A stretch of 64,000 nucleotides of DNA, taken from the NCBI RefSeq assembly GCF_026162425.1, contig NZ_JAOBQJ010000003.1:372001-436000 (forward strand), in the 5' to 3' direction. Shown one piece after another: positions 1 through 11,720 of this stretch. This stretch comes from Flexivirga meconopsidis (GTDB lineage: Bacteria; Actinomycetota; Actinomycetes; Actinomycetales; Dermatophilaceae). A program made the position numbers and the translations under genes. Positions within the stretch are counted from its first letter, which is position 1, and every line of letters starts with the position of its first letter. The notes beneath the pieces were generated by a model. It was not told the DNA's origin and did no database searches. It saw nothing but the letters and a program-made list of their open reading frames with translations.

Positions 1-2408
1 GCGTGCAGATCCCGCGGTTCTGTGACCACCCGCTGCTCGACCCGATCGGCGCCTGCCGCCAGTGCCTGGTCGACATCGCCACGCCCGGCCCGGACGGTTC
101 GATGCGACCGATGCCCAAGCCGCAGGCGTCGTGCACCATCGAGGCCACCGAGGGCATGCAGGTGCAGACCCAGGCCACCTCGAAGGTCGCCGACAAGGCG
201 CAGCAGGGCGTCATGGAGCTGCTGCTGATCAACCACCCGCTGGACTGCCCGGTGTGCGACAAGGGCGGTGAGTGCCCGCTGCAGAACCAGGCGATGAGCA
301 ACGGCCGCCCGATGACCCGCTTCGACGACGTCAAGCGGACCTACCCCAAGCCGATCAACATCTCCAGCCAGGTGCTGCTGGACCGCGAACGCTGCGTCCT
401 GTGCGCCCGCTGCACCCGCTTCTCCGAGCAGATCGCCGGCGACCCGTTCATCGCGCTGATCGAGCGCGGTGCGCTGCAGCAGGTCGGCATCTACGAGGAG
501 CAACCCTTCAAGTCCTACTTCTCCGGCAACACCGTGCAGATCTGCCCGGTGGGTGCGCTGACCGGCGCGGCATACCGCTTCCGGTCCCGGCCGTTCGACC
601 TGGTGTCGACGCCGTCGGTGTGCGAGCACTGCGCCAGCGGCTGCTCGCTGCGCACCGACCACCGCCGCGGTCAGGTGCTGCGCCGGATGGCGCTGGACAC
701 CCCCGAGGTCAACGAGGAGTGGAACTGCGACAAGGGTCGCTGGGCGTTCAAGTACGCCACCGTCGACCGGCTCGAGACGCCGCTGGTGCGCGGTGCGGAC
801 GGCACCCTGCAGGTCGCCGGCTGGCCCGAGGCACTCGCCGCGGCCGCCGCCGGCCTCGCCGCCGCCAAGGCGCGCGGCGGTGTCGGGGTGCTCACCGGTG
901 GCCGGATCAGCGTCGAAGACGCCTACGCCTACAGCAAATTCACCCGTCTGGTGCTCGGCACCAACGACATCGACTTCCGGGCCCGGCCGCAGTCGGCCGA
1001 GGAGGCCGACTTCCTGGCGCACCACGTGGTCGCGACCGGCCCCGGCGACGGCAACGGCGAGACGGACGCGGTGACCTTCGGTGACCTGGAGAAGGCACCG
1101 TCGGTGCTGCTCGTCGGCATCGAGCCCGAGGAGGAGTCGCCGATCATCTTCCTGCGGCTGCGCAAGGGCTTCCGCAAGAACAAGACCAAGGTGCTTGCGG
1201 TCGCACCGTTCGTGACCCGCGGGCTGGCCAAGGTCGGCGGCACTCTGCTCGCGGCGGCCCCCGGCACCGAGGCCGAGGTGCTCGACGCGATCGCTCTCGG
1301 CAGCGGCGATCTGGCCGAGGCCGGGCAGGCGCTCGGCTCGGACAGCATCATCGTGGTCGGCGAGCGGATGGCGACCGTCCCCGGCGCGCTGTCGTCGGTG
1401 CTCGCCCTGGCCCAGGCCAAGGGTGCCCGCGTGGTGTGGGTGCCGCGGCGCGCCGGTGAGCGCGGCGCGCTCGAGACCGGCGCGATCGGCAACCTGCTGC
1501 CCGGTGGCCGCCCGGTCACCGACGCCACCGCCCGGGCCCAGGTCGGCACCGTCTGGGGCGAGGCCGACCTGCCTGCGCAGCCGGGTCGCGGCACCGACGC
1601 GATCCTGGCCGCCGCCGCGGCCGGGGAGCTCGACGGTCTGCTGGTCGGCGGCGTGGACATCCACGACCTGCTCGACCAGCCCGCGGCGATCAAGGCGCTG
1701 GAGCAGACCTTCGTGGTCTCGCTCGAGCAGCGCAAGGGCACCGTCCCGGCATACGCCGATGTGGTGCTGCCGGTCGCGGCGCAGCAGGAGAAGTCCGGGT
1801 CCTACGTCAACTTCGAGGGACGCGTGCGGCCCTTCGAGCGGGCGATCGAGAGCACCGACATCTCCGACTTCCGGGCGCTCGACCTGCTCGCCGGCGAGAT
1901 GGGGGAGTTCCTCGGCACCCGCACCGTCGACGAGATCCGCGGCCAGATGGGCGAACTCGGTCCCTGGACCGGTGCGCGTCCGGCCCGGCCGCGGGTGAAG
2001 CCGACCGGCGTGCCGCGCCCGCTGATCGGCGAGGCCGTCCTCGCGACCTGGAGCCACCTGCTCGACAAGGGTGTGCTGCAGGACGGCGAGCCGTTCCTCG
2101 CCGGCACCGCCCACCCGTCGGTGGCCCGGGTCTCGGCCGCGACCGCGCAGGCCGCGGGCGTCGCCGACGACGACCTGCTGCAGGTGTCGACCAAAGCCGG
2201 CACGCTCACCCTGCCGGTGGTCGTCACCGAGATGCCGGACCACGTGGTGTGGGTGCCGACCAATTCGACGGGCAGCGCGGTGCGTGCCACCCTCGGAGCC
2301 GACGCCGGCACGGTTGTCGCCATCGCCAAGGCTCCGGGTGAGGTCACGAACCCGCAGCAGGCTGCCGCCATACAGCAGGACAACGACATTCAGGAGGGTG
2401 TGCAGTGA
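1..2408 (+). CDS. nuoG: NADH-quinone oxidoreductase subunit G (5'-truncated by window edge)
   Basis: Iron-sulfur subunit of the peripheral N/Q arm of complex I, passing electrons from NADH towards quinone. The frame is open to the left edge and the N-terminal few dozen residues lie outside the window. The readable part starts inside the [2Fe-2S] ferredoxin domain (FC, GACRQC and ASC ligands), then [13 protein letters not shown], the CVLCARC...CPVGAL [4Fe-4S] set and CEHCASGC...NCDKGRW, which matches the extra N7-type cluster of some bacterial NuoG. A molybdopterin-oxidoreductase-like domain fills the rest. The stop overlaps nuoH (GTGA). Genes nuoA-F are presumably upstream, as in other actinobacteria. 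Confidence 0.96.
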   Translation, partial: VQIPRFCDHPLLDPIGACRQCLVDIATPGPDGSMRPMPKPQASCTIEATEGMQVQTQATSKVADKAQQGVMELLLINHPLDCPVCDKGGECPLQNQAMSNGRPMTRFDDVKRTYPKPINISSQVLLDRERCVLCARCTRFSEQIAGDPFIALIERGALQQVGIYEEQPFKSYFSGNTVQICPVGALTGAAYRFRSRPFDLVSTPSVCEHCASGCSLRTDHRRGQVLRRMALDTPEVNEEWNCDKGRWAFKYATVDRLETPLVRGADGTLQVAGWPEALAAAAAGLAAAKARGGVGVLTGGRISVEDAYAYSKFTRLVLGTNDIDFRARPQSAEEADFLAHHVVATGPGDGNGETDAVTFGDLEKAPSVLLVGIEPEEESPIIFLRLRKGFRKNKTKVLAVAPFVTRGLAKVGGTLLAAAPGTEAEVLDAIALGSGDLAEAGQALGSDSIIVVGERMATVPGALSSVLALAQAKGARVVWVPRRAGERGALETGAIGNLLPGGRPVTDATARAQVGTVWGEADLPAQPGRGTDAILAAAAAGELDGLLVGGVDIHDLLDQPAAIKALEQTFVVSLEQRKGTVPAYADVVLPVAAQQEKSGSYVNFEGRVRPFERAIESTDISDFRALDLLAGEMGEFLGTRTVDEIRGQMGELGPWTGARPARPRVKPTGVPRPLIGEAVLATWSHLLDKGVLQDGEPFLAGTAHPSVARVSAATAQAAGVADDDLLQVSTKAGTLTLPVVVTEMPDHVVWVPTNSTGSAVRATLGADAGTVVAIAKAPGEVTNPQQAAAIQQDNDIQEGVQ

Positions 2409-3778
2409 ACGTCGTCGCAGCCGCCGGGCCGGCGCTCGCCGCCGCCACCGACAACCCGGCCGCCGACTTCAGCGACACCCCGTGGTGGCTGTCGCTGATC
2501 AAGGCGTTGTTCCTCTTCGTCTTCCTGCTGCTCAACACGCTCATCGTGATCTGGTTCGAGCGGCGCGTGATCGGCCGGATGCAGCAGCGGCCCGGCCCCA
2601 ACCGGACCGGTCCCTTCGGTCTGCTGCAGACGCTGGCCGACGGTGTGAAGCTGGCGCTCAAGGAAGACCTGATCCCGCGTCGCGCCGACCGGCTGATGTT
2701 CATCCTGGCGCCGATCATCGCCGGCGCGATGGCGTTCGTGTCGTTCGCGATCATCCCGCTGTCCGGCAACGTCTGGATGTTCGGCCACTACACGCCGCTG
2801 CAGCTGACTGACACCCCGGTCGCCACGCTGCTCGTGCTCGCGGTCGCCGGTGTCGGCGTCTACGGCATCGTGCTGGCCGGATGGGCGTCCGGCTCGACCT
2901 ACCCGCTGCTCGGTGGCCTGCGCTCCAGCGCGCAGGTGATCTCCTACGAGATCGCGATGGGCCTGGCCCTCGTCGCGGTGTTTCTGTATGCCGGGTCGAT
3001 GTCGACCAGCCAGATCGTGCTGGCCCAGAAGAGCCTCTGGTACTGCATCCCGGCGTTCTTCTCGTTCGGTGTCTACATCATCACGATGGTCGGCGAGACC
3101 AACCGTCTGCCGTTCGACCTCGCCGAGGGTGAGGGCGAGCTCACCGGTGGTTTCCACACCGAATACTCCTCGCTGAAGTTCGCGATGTTCTTCCTCGGCG
3201 AGTACGTCAACATGTTCACCGTCTCCGCGCTGGCCACCACGCTGTTCCTCGGCGGCTGGCAGGCGCCTCCCGGCATCGCGGCCATCGGCGGCGGCATGTT
3301 CAACGGCGGCTGGTGGGGCCTGCTCTGGTTCGTCATCAAGCTGTGGGCGTTCATGTTCTTCTTCGTCTGGCTGCGCGGCTCGCTGCCGCGTGTGCGCTAC
3401 GACCAGTTCATGCGCCTCGGCTGGAAGGTGCTCATCCCGAGCACCCTGCTCTGGGTGGTCGCCGTCGCGTTCCTGCGCGCTGCCAACAACGGCTTCCTCG
3501 GGGACACGATGATCTTCGGCGGCCGGATGCACCGGTCGACGCTGTTCGTGATCGTGGTCATCGTCCTGCTGGTGCTGGCCGCCGCCTGGATCTACGACTA
3601 CAAGGCCGCGGCCAAGGAGAAGATCGACCGGTCGCCGCCCACCGAGGTCGACCCGTTCGCCGGCGGCCACCCGGTGCCGCCGCTGCCGGGACAGACGCTG
3701 CGCGAGCCTGCGCCGGCGCTGACCCCGGCCGCCCCGCACCCCGACGCGACATCCGACAAGGAGGACAGTCGTGGCTGA
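2405..3778 (+). CDS. nuoH: NADH-quinone oxidoreductase subunit H
   Basis: Membrane subunit at the junction of the two complex I arms that helps form the quinone chamber. The 457-residue protein shows the family signature after the first helix ([18 protein letters not shown]), the loop [17 protein letters not shown], and about eight hydrophobic segments. The C-terminal tail of roughly 50 residues is Pro-rich and hydrophilic, as in other actinobacterial NuoH. It starts at GTG overlapping the nuoG stop by 4 nt and overlaps nuoI by 8 nt, so translation is probably coupled along the operon. Confidence 0.97.
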   Translation: MNVVAAAGPALAAATDNPAADFSDTPWWLSLIKALFLFVFLLLNTLIVIWFERRVIGRMQQRPGPNRTGPFGLLQTLADGVKLALKEDLIPRRADRLMFILAPIIAGAMAFVSFAIIPLSGNVWMFGHYTPLQLTDTPVATLLVLAVAGVGVYGIVLAGWASGSTYPLLGGLRSSAQVISYEIAMGLALVAVFLYAGSMSTSQIVLAQKSLWYCIPAFFSFGVYIITMVGETNRLPFDLAEGEGELTGGFHTEYSSLKFAMFFLGEYVNMFTVSALATTLFLGGWQAPPGIAAIGGGMFNGGWWGLLWFVIKLWAFMFFFVWLRGSLPRVRYDQFMRLGWKVLIPSTLLWVVAVAFLRAANNGFLGDTMIFGGRMHRSTLFVIVVIVLLVLAAAWIYDYKAAAKEKIDRSPPTEVDPFAGGHPVPPLPGQTLREPAPALTPAAPHPDATSDKEDSRG

Positions 3779-4445
3779 CAAATCACGCCCGGGCAAGCAC
3801 GAAGCGCCCGAGTCCGAACAGAAGGGCTTCCTCGCCGACCTGTTCGCGCCCGTCGCGGGCTTCGGCGTCACCTTCGGCACCATGTTCCGCAAGGTGGAGA
3901 CCGAGGAGTATCCCGAGCAGAAGCGACCCACCCAGTTGCGCTTCCACGGCCGCCATCAGCTCAACCGGCACCCGGACGGCCTGGAGAAGTGCGTCGGCTG
4001 CGAGCTGTGCGCCTGGGCCTGCCCGGCCGACGCGATCCTGGTCGAGGGCGCCGGCAACGATGACGCCACCGGCCAGCGGTTCTCCCCCGGGGAGCGCTAC
4101 GGCCGCGTCTACCAGATCAACTACCTGCGGTGCATCTTCTGCGGCCTCTGCATCGAGGCGTGCCCGACGCGCGCGCTCACGATGACCAACGAGTACGAAC
4201 TGGCCGACGACAACCGCGCCGGCCTGATCTTCACCAAGGACCAGCTGCTCGCCCCGCTGCAGTCCGGCATGCTGCCCGCGCCGCACCCGATGGTCGCCGG
4301 CATGGAGGAGCGCGACTACTACCAGGGCAAGGTCACCGGCGCGACCGACGCGCAGCGGGAATGGGTCGACGAGCACCGCGGTGACGACACCGAGGCGTCG
4401 GACCAGGCCGCGCAGGCCGGTGCAGCGGAAGGACGGACGGCATGA
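3771..4445 (+). CDS. nuoI: NADH-quinone oxidoreductase subunit I
   Basis: Eight-iron ferredoxin-like subunit carrying clusters N6a and N6b in the Q module. Two CxxCxxCxxxCP motifs are visible ([12 protein letters not shown] and [12 protein letters not shown]). A 60-residue N-terminal part precedes the first cluster, and the C-terminal tail is acidic and Ala-rich. It starts at GTG 8 nt inside nuoH after an AAGGAGGA Shine-Dalgarno, and ends in an ATGA overlap with nuoJ. Confidence 0.96.
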   Translation: MADKSRPGKHEAPESEQKGFLADLFAPVAGFGVTFGTMFRKVETEEYPEQKRPTQLRFHGRHQLNRHPDGLEKCVGCELCAWACPADAILVEGAGNDDATGQRFSPGERYGRVYQINYLRCIFCGLCIEACPTRALTMTNEYELADDNRAGLIFTKDQLLAPLQSGMLPAPHPMVAGMEERDYYQGKVTGATDAQREWVDEHRGDDTEASDQAAQAGAAEGRTA

Positions 4446-5233
4446 AGCTCGGTGGAGCCGAGGCCACACTCTTCTTCTTCGCCGCACCGCTCGCGGTGAT
4501 CGGCGCCCTCACCCTGCTGTTCGCCCGCAAGGCGGTCCACGCGGCCATGGGTATGGCGCTGACGATGGTCCTGCTGGGCGTGTTCTACATCGCCGAGCAG
4601 GCGGAGTTCCTGGGCATCATCCAGATCTTCGTCTACTCCGGCGCGGTGATGATGCTCTTCCTCTTCGTGATCATGCTGGTCGGCGTCGACTCGTCCGACT
4701 CGCTCGTGGAGACGATCAAGGGCCAGCGGGTCGCCGGCCTGCTGCTGTCCCTCGCGGTCATGGTCAGCCTGCTGGTCAGCGTTGCGAAGGTCGGCTTCGG
4801 CGCGGCCGTCGGCCTGGCCGGTCCCAACTCCAACCCGGGCAACGTGTCCGGCATCGCCAACCTGATCTTCGGCCCGTACGTGTGGGCGTTCGAGGTCACC
4901 TCGGCGCTGCTGATCACGGCCGCGCTCGGTGCGATGCTGCTCGCCCACCGCGAGCGGCTGCTGCCGAAGGCATCGCAGGCCGAGTGGTCGCGTTCGCGGA
5001 TCCGCGAGGGTGTCAACGTCGCCGGTCTGCCGGCACCGGGTGTCTTCGCCCGGCACAACGCGGTCGACACCCCGGCGCTCCTGCCCGACGGCAGCACCAG
5101 CGAGCTGTCGGTGTCGCGGGTGCTCAAGGCCCGCGGTCAGGTCGAGAAGCCGACCACGTATGCCGAGGTGGCCGCCGAGATCGAGAGCGAGTCGGGGGAC
5201 ATGTCCAAGAAGGAAGTGGGTGACCAGCGGTGA
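4442..5233 (+). CDS. nuoJ: NADH-quinone oxidoreductase subunit J
   Basis: Membrane subunit of the proton-pumping arm. The 263-residue protein has five hydrophobic segments in the first 160 residues, including the [20 protein letters not shown] helix typical of NuoJ. A hydrophilic C-terminal extension of about 90 residues is longer than in E. coli but usual for actinobacteria. It is coupled by 4-nt overlaps to nuoI (ATGA) and nuoK (GTGA). Confidence 0.95.
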   Translation: MKLGGAEATLFFFAAPLAVIGALTLLFARKAVHAAMGMALTMVLLGVFYIAEQAEFLGIIQIFVYSGAVMMLFLFVIMLVGVDSSDSLVETIKGQRVAGLLLSLAVMVSLLVSVAKVGFGAAVGLAGPNSNPGNVSGIANLIFGPYVWAFEVTSALLITAALGAMLLAHRERLLPKASQAEWSRSRIREGVNVAGLPAPGVFARHNAVDTPALLPDGSTSELSVSRVLKARGQVEKPTTYAEVAAEIESESGDMSKKEVGDQR

Positions 5234-5529
5234 CGCTCACGTCATACATCTATCTGTCGGTGATCCTCTTCTCGATCGGCGCCGCCGTCGTGCTGTTGCG
5301 CCGCAACGCGATCATCGTCTTCATGGGCGTGGAGCTGATGCTCAACGCCGCCAACCTGGCGTTCGTCACCTTCGCCCGCATGCAGGGCAAGCTCGACGGC
5401 CAGGTCATCGCACTGTTCGTGATGGTGGTGGCCGCCGCAGAGGTCGTGGTCGGCCTGGCGATCATCATGGCAATCTTCCGGGCGCGCAGGTCGGTGTCGG
5501 TGGACGACGCCAACCTGCTGAAGCTCTAA
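5230..5529 (+). CDS. nuoK: NADH-quinone oxidoreductase subunit K
   Basis: Small three-helix antiporter-like subunit (99 residues, normal for the family). The two membrane glutamates required for proton translocation are present, in [12 protein letters not shown] and [11 protein letters not shown]. The GTG start overlaps the nuoJ stop. Operon position and length leave little doubt. Confidence 0.96.
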   Translation: MTLTSYIYLSVILFSIGAAVVLLRRNAIIVFMGVELMLNAANLAFVTFARMQGKLDGQVIALFVMVVAAAEVVVGLAIIMAIFRARRSVSVDDANLLKL

Positions 5530-5545
5530 AGGCAGAGAGGTTTAC

Positions 5546-7447
5546 GTGACCATGCATGACGCCACCGGTGTGGCCTCGGTCGGCTGGCTGATGATCGCCC
5601 TGCCGCTGCTCGGCGCTGCCGTGCTGCTGCTCGGCGGTAAGGCGCTGGACAAGGCCGGCCCCTACCTGGCGGTCCTCCTGTCCTGGGCCGCGTTCGTGAT
5701 CGGCCTGCTGATCGTGCTGCAGTTGCGCGGCCGCGGCGCCGAGGAGCGGGCGATGCACCTGCACCTCTACTCGTGGATCCCGGCCGGTTCGCTCAACCTG
5801 GACGCCGGTTTGCTGATCGACCAGTTGTCGACCACGTTCGTGCTGCTGATCACGTTCGTCGGGTCGCTGATCATGGTCTACTCGCTGGGCTACATGGAGC
5901 ACGACCCCGACAAGCGCCGCTTCTTCGCCTACCTCAACCTGTTCGTGGCGTCGATGCTGCTGCTGGTGCTGGCCGACTCCTACGTGCTGCTGTTCGTCGG
6001 CTGGGAGGGCGTGGGCCTGGCGTCATACCTGCTGATCGGCTTCTGGAACTGGAACCCGGCCTACGCGACCGCCGCGAACAAGGCGTTCTTCCTCAACCGC
6101 GTCGGCGACATGGGCATGTTGCTTGCGATGTTCATCATGTTCTGGGCGTGGGGCAAGCTCGACTTCGCCGGTGTGAACGCCGCGGTTGCCGGCACCGGCA
6201 AGGGCACGCTGCTCGCGATCGGGCTCTGCCTGCTGGTCGCCGCCTGCGGTAAGTCGGCGCAGTTCCCGCTGCAGTCCTGGCTGGGCGACGCGATGGCCGG
6301 CCCGACGCCGGTGTCCGCACTGATCCACGCCGCGACGATGGTGACCGCGGGCGTCTACCTGATCGTGCGCAGCAACGTGATCTTCACCGCCAGCGAGAAC
6401 GCCCGCCTCGCGGTCTGCATCGTCGGCGCGATCACGCTGGCCGCCGGAGCGATCATCGGCTGTGCCAAGGACGACATGAAGAAGGCGCTGGCCGCCTCGA
6501 CGATGTCGCAGATCGGCTACATGGTGCTGGCCGCCGGGCTCGGCCCGGTGGGCTACGCGTTCGCGATCTTCCACCTGGTCACGCACGGCTTCTTCAAGGC
6601 CGGCATGTTCCTCGGTGCCGGTTCGGTGATGCACGGGATGAACGATCAGGTCGACATGCGCCGCTTCGGTGGGCTGTCCACGGTCATGAAGATCACCTGG
6701 GTCACCTTCGGGCTCGGCTTCCTGGCGATCATCGGTTTCCCGGGTCTTTCCGGATTCTGGTCCAAGGACAAGATCATCGAGTCGGCGTTCATCGGGGAGG
6801 GCTGGAAACCCTGGGTGTTCGGCCTGACCGCGCTCCTCGCCGCCGGCGTCACCGCGTTCTACATGTCGCGGCTGTTCTTCATGACGTTCATGGGCAAGCG
6901 CCGCTGGACCGAGGACGTGCACCCGCACGAGTCGCCCCTCACGATGACGATCCCGATGATGATCCTCGCCGTCGGTTCGGCCTTCCTCGGTCTCATCCTC
7001 GGCCCGACGAACATCATCACCGACTGGCTGGAGCCGGTCGTCGGTGCGCACGAGGAGGGTCACCCGGTCATCGGCCAGTACCCGCTGATGGCGATCACCG
7101 TCGTGCTGATGATCATCGGCGTCGCGATCGCGTGGAAGATGTATTGGCGCGACGACGTGCCGATCACACCACCGGTGGGCTCGCCGCTCACCCAGGCCGC
7201 CCGGCGCGACCTCGGCCAGGACGATCTCAACGAGGCCGTCTTCGCCCGTCCCGGTCTGCACCTGACCCGGTCGTTGGTGTTCTTTGACAACAAGGTCGTC
7301 GACGGCGGTGGCAATGGCATGGCCGCCGGCATCGGCGGCAGCTCCGCCCGCCTGAAGAAGATGCAGAACGGATACGTGCGTAGTTACTCCCTGACGATGC
7401 TGCTCGGTGTCGTAGCGATCCTCGGCGCCTGGTGGGTGGTGCAGTGA
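5546..7447 (+). CDS. nuoL: NADH-quinone oxidoreductase subunit L
   Basis: Largest antiporter-like proton-pumping subunit, with the long lateral helix. The 633-residue protein carries the key-Glu helix ([18 protein letters not shown]) and the Lys helix followed by [26 protein letters not shown]. It begins at GTG after an AGAGAGG ribosome site; an ATG two codons later is an alternative. The stop overlaps the next gene. It is the canonical paralogue of the NuoL at 42743-44794. Confidence 0.96.
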   Translation: MTMHDATGVASVGWLMIALPLLGAAVLLLGGKALDKAGPYLAVLLSWAAFVIGLLIVLQLRGRGAEERAMHLHLYSWIPAGSLNLDAGLLIDQLSTTFVLLITFVGSLIMVYSLGYMEHDPDKRRFFAYLNLFVASMLLLVLADSYVLLFVGWEGVGLASYLLIGFWNWNPAYATAANKAFFLNRVGDMGMLLAMFIMFWAWGKLDFAGVNAAVAGTGKGTLLAIGLCLLVAACGKSAQFPLQSWLGDAMAGPTPVSALIHAATMVTAGVYLIVRSNVIFTASENARLAVCIVGAITLAAGAIIGCAKDDMKKALAASTMSQIGYMVLAAGLGPVGYAFAIFHLVTHGFFKAGMFLGAGSVMHGMNDQVDMRRFGGLSTVMKITWVTFGLGFLAIIGFPGLSGFWSKDKIIESAFIGEGWKPWVFGLTALLAAGVTAFYMSRLFFMTFMGKRRWTEDVHPHESPLTMTIPMMILAVGSAFLGLILGPTNIITDWLEPVVGAHEEGHPVIGQYPLMAITVVLMIIGVAIAWKMYWRDDVPITPPVGSPLTQAARRDLGQDDLNEAVFARPGLHLTRSLVFFDNKVVDGGGNGMAAGIGGSSARLKKMQNGYVRSYSLTMLLGVVAILGAWWVVQ

Positions 7448-9114
7448 TGTCGGACTTTCCCTTCCTGACGACCCTCGGCGTCATACCGCTCGTCGGTGCC
7501 GCCGTCGTGTCGCTGCTGCCCAAGGGGTCGGCCCGGCTGGCCCGCCCGGTCGCGCTCGTCTTCTCCCTCATCACCCTGGTCGTCGGCATCGTCGCGGCCA
7601 CCCAGTTCAAGACCGGTGGCGGCCAGCCGCAGTTCCAGCTGACCGAAACCCACTCGTGGATCCCGCAATTCGGGGTTTCCTACGCGCTCGGTGTGGACGG
7701 TATGGCGCTGGCGCTCATCCTGATGAGCCTGGTGCTCGTGCCGATCTCGCTGCTCGCGGCGTGGAACGACGTGCCCGAGGGCGGCCGGCGCGAGCAGACC
7801 TACTTCGCGCTGCTGCTCGTGCTGGAGACGTTCATGGTCGGGGTGTTCGCCGCGACCGACGTGTTCCTCTTCTACGTCTTCTTCGAGGCGATGCTGATCC
7901 CGGTCTACTTCCTGATCGGGCTGTATGGCGGACCCCGCCGGCAGTACGCCGCGGTGAAGTTCCTGCTGTTCTCGCTGTTCGGTGGGCTGATCATGCTGGT
8001 TGCGGTGATCGCGCTCTACCAGCAGGGCCCCGGCGGCGACCAGGGCTTCCTGGTCAGCACGCTGACCGGGCTCAACATGTCCGCATCGACCGAGCGGTTG
8101 CTGTTCGTTGGCTTCTTCATCGCCTTTGCGATCAAGGCCCCGATGTGGCCGGTGCACACCTGGCTGCCGGACGCCGCCTCCGAGTCGAAGCCGGCGGTCG
8201 CCGTACTCCTGGTCGGCGTGCTCGACAAGGTCGGCACCTTCGGGATGATCCGCTTCTGCCTCCAGTTGTTCCCCGAGGCCAGCAAGTGGGCCACGCCCGT
8301 GGTCATCATCCTGGCGCTGATCTCGATCGTCTACGCCGCGATCGCGGCCATCGGCCAGAACGACATGATGCGCCTGATCGCCTACACCTCGGTGAGCCAC
8401 TTCGGTTTCATCGTGCTGGGCATCTTCGCGGTCACCCAGACCTCGATGATCGGTTCGCAGCTCTACATGATCAACCACGGTTTCACCACCGCGGCGCTCT
8501 TCTTGTTCGCCGGCTTCCTGATCGTGCGCGGCAAGAGCAAGAACATCACCGACTACGGCGGCTGGCAGCGGATCACCCCGGTGCTCGGCGGCGTCTTCCT
8601 GATCGCGGGCCTGTCCGGCCTTGCGCTGCCCGGCCTGAACTCGTTCGTGTCGGAGTTCCTGGTGATGATCGGCACCTTCCAGCGCTACCAGGTCGCCGGC
8701 GGCATCGCCGTCGTCGGTGTGGTGCTGGCCGCGCTCTACGTGCTGCTGATGATCAAGAACGTGCTGACCGGCCCGAAGCCGCAACTGGCCGCCGGCCCGG
8801 ACGGCACGCTCGCGCTGGGCGACGACGGCACGCGCCCGCACACCGGCGTGACCGACACGCTCTTCGACGAGCCGGACACCAAGATCGAGGACATCCCTGC
8901 CGAGGCAAAGGTGCGCGGGTCGTCGATCCGCGACCTCGACCTGCGGGAGAAGACCGTCGCGGGGGTGCTCGTCGCCATACTCGTCGTGCTCGGGTTCTTC
9001 CCGAAGCCGGCCCTCGACCTGCTGCGCCCCGCGGTGTCGCAGACCCTGCAACACGTGGGCGTCCAAGACCCGTCGCCGCACGCCGACGCCAACCCTGAGG
9101 GGAGCAGCAAGTGA
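7447..9114 (+). CDS. nuoM: NADH-quinone oxidoreductase subunit M
   Basis: Second antiporter-like proton-pumping subunit. The family helix with the essential Glu (FYVFFEAMLIPVYFLIG) and the segment IKAPMWPVHTWLPDAASESK are present. The start chosen is the ATG overlapping the nuoL stop (TGATG); the GTG one codon earlier is equally possible. Compared with short NuoM proteins there is a hydrophilic cytoplasmic insert near residues 440-500, before the last helix. Confidence 0.95.
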   Translation: MSDFPFLTTLGVIPLVGAAVVSLLPKGSARLARPVALVFSLITLVVGIVAATQFKTGGGQPQFQLTETHSWIPQFGVSYALGVDGMALALILMSLVLVPISLLAAWNDVPEGGRREQTYFALLLVLETFMVGVFAATDVFLFYVFFEAMLIPVYFLIGLYGGPRRQYAAVKFLLFSLFGGLIMLVAVIALYQQGPGGDQGFLVSTLTGLNMSASTERLLFVGFFIAFAIKAPMWPVHTWLPDAASESKPAVAVLLVGVLDKVGTFGMIRFCLQLFPEASKWATPVVIILALISIVYAAIAAIGQNDMMRLIAYTSVSHFGFIVLGIFAVTQTSMIGSQLYMINHGFTTAALFLFAGFLIVRGKSKNITDYGGWQRITPVLGGVFLIAGLSGLALPGLNSFVSEFLVMIGTFQRYQVAGGIAVVGVVLAALYVLLMIKNVLTGPKPQLAAGPDGTLALGDDGTRPHTGVTDTLFDEPDTKIEDIPAEAKVRGSSIRDLDLREKTVAGVLVAILVVLGFFPKPALDLLRPAVSQTLQHVGVQDPSPHADANPEGSSK

Positions 9115-10655
9115 CCTCGCCCGCCACGTTCACGCAGGCACACATCTCGTATGCCGCTGTCGTGCCGATGCTCGTCATCTTCGGCGCGGCGCTGGTGGGT
9201 GTCCTCGTCGAGGCGTTCCTGCCGCGCGCCCAGCGTTACCTGGTGCAGCTCGGCGTGACGCTGATCGGCCTCGTCGCCAGTTTCCTCACGCTGGTGCTGA
9301 TCGCCCGCAACAACCGCGGGGTCACCGCAGCCAGTGCCGTTGTCATCGACGCCCCCGCGCTGATGCTGCAGGGCACCGTGCTGGTGCTGTCGTTCTTCGC
9401 GGTGCTGCTGATGGCCGAGCGATTCGACACCAAGTACCCCGACGCCTTCACCCAGTCCGGCGCGTCGGTGCCGGGCTCGCCGACCGAGACCAACGCGGTC
9501 CGGCTGGGCGCGACGACCACCGAGGTCTTCCCGCTGACGCTCTTCTCGGTCGGCGGCATGATGCTCTTCGTCGCGTCGGGCGATCTGCTGATCATGTTCA
9601 TCGCGCTCGAGGTGCTGTCGCTGCCGCTCTACATCCTCACCGGCCTGGCCCGTCGTCGTCGCCTGCTGTCGCAGGAGGCCTCGCTGAAGTACTTCCTGCT
9701 CGGCGCGTTCTCCTCGGCGTTCTTCCTGTTCGGTTCGGCGCTCGTCTACGGCGCGACCAAGACCATCCAGTTCGGCGCCCTGGCCGACGCCGTCGCGTCC
9801 ACCAACGGCCGAGACGACATCCTGATCCCGGGCGTCTTCCTGATCGCGGTGGGTCTGCTGTTCAAGGTCGGCGCGGTGCCGTTCCAGTCCTGGACCCCGG
9901 ACGTCTACCAGGGCGCTCCCACCCCGGTCACCGGTTTCATGGCGACCACCGTCAAGGTGGCCGCGTTCGGTGCGATGCTGCGGCTGTTCTACGTCGCCCT
10001 CGACGGGCTGCAGTGGAACTGGCAGCCGGTGCTCGCGGTGATCGCGGTGCTGACGATGATCGTCGGGTCGGTCTTCGCGGTCACCCAGACCGACATCAAG
10101 CGGCTGCTCGCCTACAGCTCGATCTCGCACGCGGGCTTCCTGCTGATCGGCGTCGTCGCGCTCAACAAGACCGGCCTGTCCGGCACGATGTTCTACCTGG
10201 TCGCCTACGGCTTCACCACGATCGCCGCCTTCGGCATCGTGGCGCTGGTGCGCTCGTCCGGCTCGGAGGCGACGCACCTGTCGCAGTGGGCCGGACTCGG
10301 CAGGACCAGCCCGGTGCTGGCCGCGACCTTCTCCTTCCTGATGCTCGGTTTCGCCGGGATCCCGCTGACCTCGGGCTTCACCGCGAAGTTCGCGCTGTTC
10401 TCCTCGGCGGTCGGTCACGGCGCGACCTGGCTGGTCGTGGTCGCGGTGCTGATGAGTGCGGTCACCGCGTTCGTCTACGTGCGGATCATCGTGCTGATGT
10501 ACTTCTCCGAGCCGACCGGCGACACCCAGGTGGTGATGCCGTCTCCGCTGACCGGCATCGCGGTCACCGCGGGTGCGTTGATGACGCTCGTGCTCGGGGT
10601 GGCACCCGCGCCGTTGCTCAACCTGGCGCAGCACTCCGCCCTCTTCATGCGATGA
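9111..10655 (+). CDS. nuoN: NADH-quinone oxidoreductase subunit N
   Basis: Third antiporter-like subunit, last gene of the canonical operon. The 514-residue protein has the conserved helix FIALEVLSLPLYILTGLARR and the Lys/Pro segment FKVGAVPFQSWTPDVYQGAPTPVTGF. The GTG start overlaps the nuoM stop by 4 nt. The next gene follows after only 10 nt and is probably in the same transcript. Confidence 0.96.
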   Translation: MTSPATFTQAHISYAAVVPMLVIFGAALVGVLVEAFLPRAQRYLVQLGVTLIGLVASFLTLVLIARNNRGVTAASAVVIDAPALMLQGTVLVLSFFAVLLMAERFDTKYPDAFTQSGASVPGSPTETNAVRLGATTTEVFPLTLFSVGGMMLFVASGDLLIMFIALEVLSLPLYILTGLARRRRLLSQEASLKYFLLGAFSSAFFLFGSALVYGATKTIQFGALADAVASTNGRDDILIPGVFLIAVGLLFKVGAVPFQSWTPDVYQGAPTPVTGFMATTVKVAAFGAMLRLFYVALDGLQWNWQPVLAVIAVLTMIVGSVFAVTQTDIKRLLAYSSISHAGFLLIGVVALNKTGLSGTMFYLVAYGFTTIAAFGIVALVRSSGSEATHLSQWAGLGRTSPVLAATFSFLMLGFAGIPLTSGFTAKFALFSSAVGHGATWLVVVAVLMSAVTAFVYVRIIVLMYFSEPTGDTQVVMPSPLTGIAVTAGALMTLVLGVAPAPLLNLAQHSALFMR

Positions 10656-10665
10656 TCGCCCTCCG

Positions 10666-11676
10666 ATGAGCAACCCACTGCCGGCACCCGCGCCGGCCAC
10701 CAGCATGATCCCCGAGGCCAGTCCCGAACTCGCCGAACGCCTGGCGGTCGGGCTGGCCGCGGTCAACGAGCGGCTGACCGCGGTCGTCGAGCACGAGGAC
10801 GAATTCATCGCCGGGGCGTCGCAGCATCTGCTCGCCGGCGGCAAGCGCTTCCGGCCGCTGCTGACGCTGCTGAGCAGCGAGCTCGGCACCGGCCGCAACG
10901 CGCAGGTTGTCGACGCGGCCGTCGGGGTCGAGCTGACCCACATCGCCTCGCTCTACCACGACGATGTGATGGATGCCGCGGAGCGGCGGCACGGCAAGGC
11001 CAGTGTCAACGCCACCTACGACAACATCACCGCGATCATCGTCGGCGACCTGCTGTTCGGCCGGGCCTCGGAGATCGTCGCCGGCCTCGGCAGCGAGGCC
11101 GCACGCATCCAGGCGCAGACCTTCGTCCGGCTGTGCGCCGGGCAGATCCGCGACGACCGGCAGGCGCCGTCCGACGCCGATCCGCTCGAGCACTACCTCG
11201 GTGTGCTGGCCGACAAGACCGGCTCACTGATCGCGACCGCCGCGCGCTACGGCGCGATGTTCGGCGGCTGTGACGAGCAGACGGTCGAGATCATGCGGCA
11301 GTACGGCGAACTCGTCGGGATCGTCTTTCAGCTGTCCGACGACGTCCTCGACATCGCCTCCGAGGGGGAGTCGGGCAAGACGCCCGGCACCGATCTGCGC
11401 GAAGGCGTGGCGACGCTGCCGACGCTCTATGCGCGTGCGTCGACCGATCCGGCCGACGCACGGCTGCAGGAGCTGTTGTCGCATCCGCTGACCGACGACG
11501 CCGAGCACGCTGAGGCGCTGGCCCTGCTGCGTGCGCATCCGGCGTTGGAGCAGGCCCGCCGGCATACCGAATCCGTTGCAGCGCAAGCGGTTTCGTTGCT
11601 CGCGCCATTGGGTGACAGCGACGCGTTGCGGGTGTTGCGGGCGTTGCCCGGTCAGGTCGCCGGTCGTAGCGCCTGA
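10666..11676 (+). CDS. Polyprenyl diphosphate synthase (long-chain, trans type)
   Basis: Condenses isopentenyl diphosphate onto allylic primers to build the menaquinone side chain. Both aspartate-rich motifs are intact: first DDVMD at residues 99-103 and second DDVLD at 225-229, with GGKRFRPLL near residue 58. The 336-residue length fits hepta-, octa- or nonaprenyl synthases; chain length cannot be read from the sequence. It lies 10 nt behind nuoN, a common actinobacterial arrangement linking quinone synthesis to complex I. Confidence 0.92.
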   Translation: MSNPLPAPAPATSMIPEASPELAERLAVGLAAVNERLTAVVEHEDEFIAGASQHLLAGGKRFRPLLTLLSSELGTGRNAQVVDAAVGVELTHIASLYHDDVMDAAERRHGKASVNATYDNITAIIVGDLLFGRASEIVAGLGSEAARIQAQTFVRLCAGQIRDDRQAPSDADPLEHYLGVLADKTGSLIATAARYGAMFGGCDEQTVEIMRQYGELVGIVFQLSDDVLDIASEGESGKTPGTDLREGVATLPTLYARASTDPADARLQELLSHPLTDDAEHAEALALLRAHPALEQARRHTESVAAQAVSLLAPLGDSDALRVLRALPGQVAGRSA

Positions 11677-11692
11677 TCGGCATTCCGGGCGA

Positions 11693-11714
11693 TTCATGGA
11701 CGCTCGTCCATGAA
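11693..11714. promoter_or_regulatory. 22-bp perfect palindrome, likely TetR operator
   Basis: Arms TTCATGGACG and CGTCCATGAA flank a 2-nt centre, a perfect 10+10 inverted repeat. It sits where the -35 element of the TetR promoter should be (-10 at 11721-11726), so binding would block that promoter. Autoregulation by the TetR protein at 11733 is inferred from position. Confidence 0.75.
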
Positions 11715-11720
11715 CGGGAT